19,468 bases of DNA, taken from the NCBI GenBank assembly GCA_945870115.1, contig CAMBRH010000022.1, positions 1 through 19,468 of the forward strand. The letters are read 5' to 3'. Source of the DNA: Chitinophaga pinensis. GTDB lineage: Bacteria > Bacteroidota > Bacteroidia > Flavobacteriales_D > Crocinitomicaceae. Under the pieces are notes generated by a model, which made no database searches, was not told the DNA's origin, and saw only the letters and a list, made by a program, of their open reading frames with translations. Shown here piece after piece: positions 1 to 5,898 of the stretch. The translations under genes and the position numbers were made by a program. Position 1 is the first letter of the stretch, and the number at the start of each line of letters is the position of its first letter.

Positions 1-1812
1 GAAGGCAAAATTCCTCATCCAAAATTGGATCAAATTCTAAATCCAAGTTTGAGTTTCAATGACAAAAAAGAACTGCTTTCTACCTTTCATTTTTTAGATA
101 TTCAAGATCAAGAATTAACCTATAAAGCTTTTAATCAGGCTGTGAATGATTATGTAGAAATGCGTTCAAAAGAATTTTACAAGTTACTTGGTGGAGAAGC
201 GCAAATGTTTGAAAACGTGCTTGTTGCTGCTGGGGATGGAAGTTCGAGTGCTGGACTTTTAGAAGAACGTGAAAAAGACGAAAAAGGCAGATGGAATCGT
301 GGTTTGCCAAAAGCGGTTGGTTTATTTCCTTATTTGACAGAAATAAAAAAGGGTACTAAAACAGATAAAGAAACGATTAAACCTTTAAAATATGCCGTTT
401 TAGATTTTTCAACGCCTGGAAATAACAGAATTACAACAATACACTGTGATGTTTGGGGCTACAATGCCGAAAAACAAACAACTGTTGTGATTGAAAAAAA
501 TGGACTTTCTTACCATCTTTTTGGTTCGGGAGAAACACGTTTTTTGGCTCCAGATTCTAGTTTTTCGAGTGGTTTGACTTTTCAAAGCATCATCAACCAA
601 CTTGAATTTGAGCGAATTGCAAAATTGGATGAAATGATTCACGGCAAAAAAGGTTTTGATTATTGGATTGATTGGAATACGAAAAAAAGAGATGATACAG
701 AACTTAAAATTGAGAAAAACGAAAAAGCATATTCTGATATGGGATATTCGCCAATCACAACTTCTTCAAAAGCGTCGAGAAAAGTTAGAAAACATAAAAA
801 GAAGTCAAAAACCTTAACAAATTATCAACCAACAACCAATTCAGGAGGAAAAAGCAGGAAAAAATCGCAGCAAGAAATTATTGATTTGTACAATCAATAT
901 GAGGGTTACAAACGAAAAATTGCAGAATTACAAATTCAAAAGCAAGAAGCAATTGATAAAAGAGCTGTTTACCAACGTCGTTTGGATCAATACAAAGATT
1001 TGATGGGTCGAAGATGGGCAACTTTTATTGAAAAAGATGGATTGTACATTTTTGAAGATTCTTCCACTTTTGACCTTTACACCCAAGAATTTGTTTTTCC
1101 TTCTATAAAAGATAAAGTTCCATTTGAAGTAAAATTATTGGCAATTCCAAATGATTGTTTATCTGAACTAGCTGATGAAGTAATGATGCATGTGAGTGTA
1201 ATTGATGCAAAACCAACATTTGACGCAAGACTTCAAATTCATTTACAAGATGTTTTTGAATCTGATCAATGGAAATTATCAGACAGATTATTGACTGAAA
1301 AAGATAGCGTTTCTGTTAGACAATTTTTTGAAGCTTTGCAGGAAGACAAAAAATTTGAAGTCATAGCAAGAGGACAAGGAATGGGAGTTTGGGATGGAGT
1401 AAGAACTGTAAAACAAACTGATCCACAGGCTGTTGAACTTTCATCCTATCCAACGTCAAAAATGGACACCAATTTTGTTCGTTTAAGAAAATCAGAAGTT
1501 TTAATTAATTTGAACAGAGATATATTACTTGAAGTCAATTCTTTTACGGATCCAGTTTCAAGCAATATTAAAGTTTCGAATGAAGAAATTTCTAAAAAAA
1601 TGACAACTTATAAATTGACAAAAAATCAAATTTTAAGTGCGTATCGTTCAGCAACGATTTTATTTCAATTGAAAGAAGAATTGAATGTTTTAGCAGGAAA
1701 ATATTTTAACAGGGAAGAGTCTAAGAAAATTATCGATAAATTGAACAAAGAAATTTCAAAAACAAAAATTGTTGTTGGATTTACATCGATTGATTTGGAA
1801 GAGTTTAGGTAA
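1..1812 (+). CDS. Unrecognised large protein, N-terminus cut by the window edge
   Basis: The frame is open from the first base (reads E-G-K-I-P-H-P-K-L-D) to the TAA at the right end, so at least 603 residues are visible and the true start lies outside. The first usable internal start in the window is only a TTG at 25, which I do not believe is the initiation site. I do not recognise a family. Visible parts are a globular N-terminal half without signal peptide or membrane segment, a strongly basic linker around residues 255-290 (K/R/S-rich, containing RKHKKKSK), a predicted coiled coil around 290-335 (EIIDLYNQYEGYKRKIAELQ followed by more heptads), and a C-terminal alpha/beta region ending in a Lys/Glu-rich helix. 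Absence of export signals suggests a cytoplasmic protein. It converges on hepT with an 80-bp gap. Confidence 0.8.
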   Translation, partial: EGKIPHPKLDQILNPSLSFNDKKELLSTFHFLDIQDQELTYKAFNQAVNDYVEMRSKEFYKLLGGEAQMFENVLVAAGDGSSSAGLLEEREKDEKGRWNRGLPKAVGLFPYLTEIKKGTKTDKETIKPLKYAVLDFSTPGNNRITTIHCDVWGYNAEKQTTVVIEKNGLSYHLFGSGETRFLAPDSSFSSGLTFQSIINQLEFERIAKLDEMIHGKKGFDYWIDWNTKKRDDTELKIEKNEKAYSDMGYSPITTSSKASRKVRKHKKKSKTLTNYQPTTNSGGKSRKKSQQEIIDLYNQYEGYKRKIAELQIQKQEAIDKRAVYQRRLDQYKDLMGRRWATFIEKDGLYIFEDSSTFDLYTQEFVFPSIKDKVPFEVKLLAIPNDCLSELADEVMMHVSVIDAKPTFDARLQIHLQDVFESDQWKLSDRLLTEKDSVSVRQFFEALQEDKKFEVIARGQGMGVWDGVRTVKQTDPQAVELSSYPTSKMDTNFVRLRKSEVLINLNRDILLEVNSFTDPVSSNIKVSNEEISKKMTTYKLTKNQILSAYRSATILFQLKEELNVLAGKYFNREESKKIIDKLNKEISKTKIVVGFTSIDLEEFR

Positions 1813-1892
1813 GTTTATTTGAGGATAAAGGTGTTTAATTTTTTTTTCAGTTTTTGTTTAGTAGCTTATTCTAAAAATATAGTAGGACTAAA

Positions 1893-2231
1893 TTATTCGT
1901 TTTTTAATTTTTTAATTTCTTTAGCAAAAAATGGAATATCTTTTTGAATAATTGCCCAAATTAGTTCAGGTTCAACTGAATCATAAGCATGCGAAATAAT
2001 ATTTCTCAATCCGATTATTTTTTTAGCATAAGTTATTGAAATAGATGGCTCTAATTCTAAAATTTTTCTAACTGCTTCTCCAATTATTTCAAGGTTTCTT
2101 TCAATTGCTCTTTGAAAAACAATTTCATTTTGAAACAAATTAAAGTTATTTTCAGTTTTGTCTTTTATATTTTCTATTTCATTAATAATACTTTCTATGT
2201 CAAGAATGTATTTGAGAATTCTAGGCTGCAT
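1893..2231 (-). CDS. hepT: HepT-like HEPN toxin (DUF86)
   Basis: This 112-residue, mainly helical protein has the usual HepT length. It carries the HEPN signature R-x4-H-x-Y at residues 76-83 (R76, H81, Y83 in RNIISHAY), the active-site motif of HEPN ribonucleases. The region RAIERNLEIIGEAVRKI (about 41-57) is typical of DUF86. In characterised pairs the partner MntA silences HepT by transferring AMP to the Tyr of this motif, so Y83 is the expected target. The start codon lies 11 bp inside the 3' end of mntA, which implies translational coupling. The motif is intact, so the toxin looks functional. Its RNA target cannot be read from the sequence. Confidence 0.9.
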   Translation of the reverse strand: MQPRILKYILDIESIINEIENIKDKTENNFNLFQNEIVFQRAIERNLEIIGEAVRKILELEPSISITYAKKIIGLRNIISHAYDSVEPELIWAIIQKDIPFFAKEIKKLKNE

Positions 2232-2529
2232 AAAGGTTTATTTTACTCCTATTTATTTCGTCAATTAGAACAGGGTTCTTTAAAGAATTTACTGAAATAA
2301 GATCAATTTTTTTACCTGTAATAAGTTCTAATGAATCAAGTAAGGAGAAATAATTATCAGCATAATCTAAAAGTTCTAAGTCATTTGAAAAATGAATTAA
2401 AAAATCAATGTCACTTTCTGTATTCATTGAATTTTTTGCTGCTGATCCAAAAAGCGCAAGTGATTCTACATGATGACTTTTACAAAGTTCGATGATTTTT
2501 TCAATATTATTTTTAATTAGGAAATTCAT
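2221..2529 (-). CDS. mntA: MntA-type minimal nucleotidyltransferase, antitoxin partner of HepT
   Basis: At 102 residues this is a typical MNT-domain protein of the DNA polymerase beta superfamily. The signature G-S-x10-D-x-D is complete: G28-S29, then D40 and D42. A third acidic residue at D76 (KKIDLIS) would complete the metal-binding triad. Known relatives transfer AMP from ATP to the tyrosine of the HepT R-x4-H-x-Y motif and so act as enzymatic antitoxin. The gene precedes and overlaps hepT by 11 bp, giving a two-gene operon. A -7-like element TAACTTTG lies just 8 bp before the ATG, so the mRNA leader would be very short. Together the two genes form a mobile-type defence or stress module beside a metabolic gene. 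Confidence 0.9.
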   Translation of the reverse strand: MNFLIKNNIEKIIELCKSHHVESLALFGSAAKNSMNTESDIDFLIHFSNDLELLDYADNYFSLLDSLELITGKKIDLISVNSLKNPVLIDEINRSKINLYAA

Positions 2530-2536
2530 GTTATAG

Positions 2537-2544
2537 CAAAGTTA
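2537..2544 (-). promoter_or_regulatory. Putative -7 element of the mntA-hepT promoter
   Basis: On the minus strand TAACTTTG matches the Bacteroidota -7 consensus TAnnTTTG exactly. It sits in the 44-bp gap between the ald stop and the mntA start. A TTTG that could serve as the -33 element occurs about 23 bp further upstream, at a somewhat wide spacing. Confidence 0.4.
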
Positions 2545-2573
2545 ATATTAATTATTCAAATTATCATGCAAAT

Positions 2574-3794
2574 TCACATTCCCAAAACTAACAAATCAAT
2601 ATTTTTATATTTCAAGTCGAAAACTTTTCCCAAAACTTCACTCGTTAAAGTTCCTTTGTACATATAAACGCCACTTCTGAAACCTAAATCGCACTTTATT
2701 AATTCTTTGCATCCACCATAATCTCCCATTTGCAAAAGAATTGGTGAAAAGATATTGGATAATGCAAAAGATGCAGTTCTTGAAACGCGTGATGCAATAT
2801 TTGGAACACAATAATGAATTACTTCGTGTTTCACGAAAGTTGGATTGATGTGATTTGTTACTTGAGAAGTTTCAAAACACCCCCCTTGATCGATGCTAAC
2901 ATCAACAACAACAGAACCAGATTTCATATCCATTATCATTTCTTCAGAGACAACACAAGGAGTTCTTCCAAGCGGAGCTCTTAATGCACCAATTACAACA
3001 TCTGCTCTGCGAATAGCTTTTGCCAAAACCTTTGGCTGTAAAACAGATGTAAAAATTCGTCTTCCAATGTCGTTTTGAAGTCTTCTTAATCTTGATAGAG
3101 AATTGTCAAAAACTTTCACTGAACAACCTAATCCTAAAGCTGCTCGAATTGCGTATTCTCCAACTGTTCCAGCTCCAATTACCACAACTTCAGCAGGTTG
3201 TACACCAGCAATTCCACCTAGCATGATCCCTTTTCCATGCTCAAAGGATGAGAGTAATTCTCCAGCAATTAAAATGGATGTTGTACCAGCAATTTCTCCC
3301 ATTGAACGAACAATTGGATATACTCCAGCATCATCTTGAATGTAATCCCACGCAACAGCAGTAATCTTTTTAGACATTAATTTTTGCAAAATTACTTTTG
3401 GCTGTGCGGATAATTGGAGTGCGGAAATTAATGTTTGTCCTCCAGACATCATTTCAACTTCTTCTTCTGAAGGTGGTGCAACTTTAAAAATGATGTCACA
3501 TTCAAAAATTTCTTTTGGATCGTAACAAATTTCTGCTCCAGCTTCAGAGTATTCATTGTCAGAAAAATTGGAATTTTCTCCGCTTTTTGTTTCAATTTTT
3601 ACACGATGACCATTTGAAACCAACAATGAAACTGCCTCAGGAACCAATGCCACTCGCTTTTCTTGGAAGGAGGTTTCTTTAGGAATTCCAATATATAAGC
3701 TTCCTTTTTTACGTCGTACTTCAAGCATTTCTTCTTGAGGCATTAAACTTCCTTCCTTGATAAGTTGTTTTAGAATGTTTGGATCTGTAATCAT
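2574..3794 (-). CDS. ald: Alanine dehydrogenase
   Basis: This 406-residue protein belongs to the alanine dehydrogenase / NAD(P) transhydrogenase alpha family, which interconverts L-alanine and pyruvate plus ammonia with NAD. Seen in order: an N-terminal extension of about 30 residues, the IGIPKE...EKRVALVP opening of the substrate domain (R47), the conserved Lys in FKVAPP (K104), a Rossmann NAD-binding glycine motif VVIGAGTVG at 204-212, and VDVSIDQGG at 298-305 with the catalytic-type Asp (D302). The position equivalent to the catalytic His of characterised enzymes (His96 in M. tuberculosis Ald) appears to be Gln127 (SALQLSA). From memory, Bacteroidota members often have Gln here. A -7-like element precedes the start. 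Cytoplasmic, no export signal. Family call is firm; activity on alanine specifically is inferred. Confidence 0.9.
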   Translation of the reverse strand: MITDPNILKQLIKEGSLMPQEEMLEVRRKKGSLYIGIPKETSFQEKRVALVPEAVSLLVSNGHRVKIETKSGENSNFSDNEYSEAGAEICYDPKEIFECDIIFKVAPPSEEEVEMMSGGQTLISALQLSAQPKVILQKLMSKKITAVAWDYIQDDAGVYPIVRSMGEIAGTTSILIAGELLSSFEHGKGIMLGGIAGVQPAEVVVIGAGTVGEYAIRAALGLGCSVKVFDNSLSRLRRLQNDIGRRIFTSVLQPKVLAKAIRRADVVIGALRAPLGRTPCVVSEEMIMDMKSGSVVVDVSIDQGGCFETSQVTNHINPTFVKHEVIHYCVPNIASRVSRTASFALSNIFSPILLQMGDYGGCKELIKCDLGFRSGVYMYKGTLTSEVLGKVFDLKYKNIDLLVLGM

Positions 3795-3825
3795 ATTTTC
3801 AAAATTGCAAGATGAATTCTTATTG

Positions 3826-3833
3826 CGAAAGTA
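3826..3833 (-). promoter_or_regulatory. Putative -7 element of the ald promoter
   Basis: Minus-strand TACTTTCG resembles the Bacteroidota -7 element and lies about 30 bp upstream of the ald start codon. No clear -33 TTTG is present at the usual spacing, so this is a weak call. Confidence 0.3.
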
Positions 3834-4069
3834 TGAAATTTAATTGATATTTAGAAATCTAATTTGGAATTATTATTTGAATTTATGGAAAAATTTGATT
3901 GATTAAATTTAATTTTTTTTTGATAAATACACTACATTTGCACTGTTTTTCAATCCTTGTATTTTTCGACAATTGATAACAACTTTTAAGCACTTATTTT
4001 CTTTGTTAGTTTTAGAAAAAAAATGGCCTCCGATTTACTTAACATTAAATATATAATATTGCGACTTAA
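3834..4069. other. Intergenic stretch, mostly without recognisable genes
   Basis: This is the left part of the 724-bp gap between ald and the PNGase F-like gene. It is AT-rich. It holds a possible + strand promoter (3933-3940) and the start of a 42-codon + strand frame (4023-4151) that I do not regard as a proven gene. I see no RNA gene, riboswitch or repeat here other than these. Confidence 0.6.
3933..3940 (+). promoter_or_regulatory. Putative orphan -7 element pointing right
   Basis: TACATTTG matches TAnnTTTG exactly and is preceded by a T-tract ending in TTTG. The spacing of that TTTG to the -7 element (about 10 bp) is too short for a standard -33 box, so the match may be chance. No convincing gene follows on the + strand. 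A transcript would run antisense to the 57-codon frame and meet the hairpin at 4280-4311. Confidence 0.3.
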
Positions 4070-4243
4070 TTATTTTGTTCCCTTCTGTTTACTAATTAAT
4101 TTCTCATTATTATTTTCATTATCGTTCCGAGAAAGAAATTTTTCATATTGACTTACTTTAAAATTAACATGTCTTTTGTTTTCTTTAGAAAAACTAAATT
4201 GACATGTAAAAAATAAGATTAGGAAAATAATTATTTTTTGCAT
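4070..4243 (-). CDS. Small 57-residue frame carrying the signal peptide of the neighbouring regulator family
   Basis: The minus-strand ATG at 4243 opens a 57-codon frame ending in TAA. Its first 19 residues (MQKIIIFLILFFTCQFSFS) differ at one position from the first 19 residues of the TPR/LuxR regulator encoded at 11903-13624. They form a signal peptide. After codon 19 the similarity stops, and a 38-residue polar, charged tail rich in Asn, Lys and Glu follows, with no visible domain. The upstream DNA (leader, -7 element, hairpin) is also shared with the regulator. Two readings fit: a degenerate third regulator gene that has lost its body, or a real small exported peptide that reuses the regulator's front end. 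A Cys occurs at residue 14 but the preceding residues are not a good lipobox. Translation is unproven. Confidence 0.45.
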   Translation of the reverse strand: MQKIIIFLILFFTCQFSFSKENKRHVNFKVSQYEKFLSRNDNENNNEKLISKQKGTK

Positions 4244-4259
4244 TCGATTGAATTTTAAG

Positions 4260-4267
4260 CAAACATA
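4260..4267 (-). promoter_or_regulatory. Putative -7 element, copy A
   Basis: Minus-strand TATGTTTG matches the Bacteroidota TAnnTTTG element and lies 16 bp upstream of the ATG at 4243. The same octamer is at the same distance in copy B (13641-13648), although a flanking base differs. A -33 TTTG is not evident because that position falls in the A/T arm of the hairpin. Confidence 0.45.
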
Positions 4268-4279
4268 TGTATTATTTTA

Positions 4280-4311
4280 AAAAAAGGCTACTATTAATAG
4301 CAGCCTTTTTT
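4280..4311. terminator. Bidirectional intrinsic terminator hairpin, copy A
   Basis: AAAAAAGGCT pairs with AGCCTTTTTT (10 bp). After one A/C mismatch the inner palindrome CTATTAATAG continues the stem. A-tract and T-tract flank both sides, so it can terminate either strand. On the minus strand it lies about 210 bp beyond the PNGase F-like gene and just before the promoter of the 57-codon frame. Confidence 0.7.
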
Positions 4312-4360
4312 AATATTGAACTTAAAACCTAAACAAAATTTGAAACATTATATAAACCAA

Positions 4361-4518
4361 AACCAATCAAATTTTACATCAAGTCCAATAATACTTATGT
4401 AACGAAAAAATAATAAACACTAAAAACGCTAAATATTATCAAAAAAATAAAAGAATTATTGACAAAAATGAAAGATAAAAATTCTAAAAAGTTTTTCATA
4501 TTTAAAGTATTTTAAATA
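4361..4518. other. Intergenic stretch without recognisable content
   Basis: This is the AT-rich DNA between the end of the PNGase F-like gene and the duplicated segment. A 9-bp A/T-only inverted repeat (4498-4506 with 4511-4519) abuts the stop codon, but it is too weak to call a terminator. I see no gene or RNA here. Confidence 0.5.
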
Positions 4519-5865
4519 TTAATGACTTATAATTATTTTTTTTAAAATTTGATTATTTTCAGATGCAATAGAAATGAAGTAAATTCCATTAGCTAAAGTT
4601 TTTGAATCAATTTCAATTTTGTTGTTTGAAATTATTGCTTTATTAATAGCAATTTCTTTACCGAAGAAATCAGTAATTTTAATTTCTTTTTCTGATATGT
4701 TGTCATCTATTATTTCAAATTTGCCCTTACTTGGATTTGGAAAAATCTCAATTTTTCGGTTTTCAACAACATCAATGCCAACATTGTCTCTTGTTCCTTG
4801 TAAATAAAGTGAAACTGGAAAATTTCCTTCATTGTTAGCAAAAACTGCTGTTGGAACATCAATTTTAAAGGTATGTTCTCCTGCGTTTAAATATCCTAAA
4901 TCTATTTCTCTAATTGGAATTTTTGCTCCGGGACACCAATTGCTGAAAGATTGCCACTGCGCATCAGTTTTTGGATTTGCCCCATAAATTCCATTTCCTT
5001 GCGTGTTGTATATGCGATATGGTTCACAAGAAGTTTCACCTGGTTTATATGATAAAACCATCATTCCGTCAAAATAAATGTAGTGAAATCTACGGTTATA
5101 TTCTTCTCCACCACTATTTGCACCATGGTTAGATGTAATTAAATATAATTTTGCATTAGCAAGATTTGCTGGCACATTTAAGGTTATTGTTCTTTTTGTT
5201 ACTCCTAAGGCATCACTTGCTCCCGCTTGATAATCATTCAAATTGTTTTGAAAATTTAATGGCATCAAATAATCATTTGAAGAAATCATTTCTGTATTTG
5301 TGGTAAATTTTAAAGTCCCATAAAAAACATCATTTCTACCTGCGCAACCGGAAACTTCTGTATTTGCAGCATAAGGAACTCCAAAAACTTGTAATTCTAT
5401 CCAAAAATCATACAATTCATTTGTTGCTTCATCCTTTAATATGTTAGCAATATTGTCAATTGTGAAATCATAAGGAACTTCATCTGGCTGTATATTTTTA
5501 TTCATAAATGGAGTAATAAATCTGCCTAATTCTATTCGTTGAACAGTACTTACATCGTAAGTTGAATCACCTTTTGGCGCAAAAACCAAATTTACGCTAC
5601 CAATTCTATCGTAATTATCGCAGGCTGCTTTTATTGTTACACTCATATTTAAGGTCGTGCCAATAGAAAGGAGATCTTCGCTACTTAGTTTTTTTGCAAA
5701 TAAATCATTCCGATGTCTAATAATACCTTCAGTTACTGGCTCAGTAACAACTCCTGCATATCCATCATAAAATAGGACTTGATCAAAAACAGTAAGAGTT
5801 GTTTCTTGGGCCTTAAGATTGATTGAAAACAAGCTTGCTAAAGCTAAAATTTTTATTTTTCTCAT
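4519..5865 (-). CDS. Secreted PNGase F-like peptide-N-glycosidase with T9SS type A sorting domain
   Basis: A signal peptide ends at LKAQ (residue 20). Residues about 25-360 resemble PNGase F of Elizabethkingia, an amidase that removes N-linked glycans from asparagine. Shared landmarks in order are CDNYDR at 82-87 (PNGase F CDEWDR, containing catalytic D60), the LGRFITPF motif at 113-120 (PNGase F has EIGRFITPY), an acidic residue near E157, NDVFYGT at 178-184, a GGEEYNRRFHYI segment at 252-263, and NWCPGAKIP at 309-317 (GWCPGMAVP). D86, E157 and E254 or E255 are the likely counterparts of D60, E118 and E206. Residues ~371-448 form a type A sorting domain (IFPNPSKG, NGIYFISI). It is the last gene of a leftward series, 33 bp after the 789-residue protein. 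The exact glycan substrate is unknown. Confidence 0.8.
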   Translation of the reverse strand: MRKIKILALASLFSINLKAQETTLTVFDQVLFYDGYAGVVTEPVTEGIIRHRNDLFAKKLSSEDLLSIGTTLNMSVTIKAACDNYDRIGSVNLVFAPKGDSTYDVSTVQRIELGRFITPFMNKNIQPDEVPYDFTIDNIANILKDEATNELYDFWIELQVFGVPYAANTEVSGCAGRNDVFYGTLKFTTNTEMISSNDYLMPLNFQNNLNDYQAGASDALGVTKRTITLNVPANLANAKLYLITSNHGANSGGEEYNRRFHYIYFDGMMVLSYKPGETSCEPYRIYNTQGNGIYGANPKTDAQWQSFSNWCPGAKIPIREIDLGYLNAGEHTFKIDVPTAVFANNEGNFPVSLYLQGTRDNVGIDVVENRKIEIFPNPSKGKFEIIDDNISEKEIKITDFFGKEIAINKAIISNNKIEIDSKTLANGIYFISIASENNQILKKIIISH

Positions 5866-5898
5866 AGTTTTATGTTTTTATTTGTTTTAGTAAACGTT

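Larger units (their letters stand above)
4188..4360 (-). repeat. Copy A of a ~175-bp duplicated hairpin-promoter-leader-signal peptide segment
   Basis: This segment aligns along its whole length with 13569-13743. The first ~90 bp (19 codons, start region, leader and -7 element) differ at about four positions. The next part is a hairpin in both copies but with different stem sequence. The last ~50 bp are recognisably similar (both contain TAAAACCTAA and end in TATATAAACCAA). In this copy the segment heads the 57-codon frame. Confidence 0.85.

Noticed and set aside
1859..1894. TTTAGT/ACTAAA inverted repeat between the convergent first gene and hepT
   Set aside because: A six-base stem with a loop of more than 20 bases is not a credible terminator.
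3103..3339. 78-codon + strand frame opposite ald
   Set aside because: It is a shadow of the alanine dehydrogenase gene, with no start context or domain of its own.
4023..4151. 42-codon + strand frame beginning ATGGCCTCC after a possible promoter
   Set aside because: It is antisense to the 57-codon frame over most of its length, has an odd hydrophobic composition caused by AT-rich DNA, and no recognisable domain. Kept only as part of the antisense-transcript finding.
4498..4519. 9-bp inverted repeat ATATTTAAA/TTTAAATAT at the end of the PNGase F-like gene
   Set aside because: The stem is made only of A and T and has no proper T-tract after it, so it is too weak to call a terminator.
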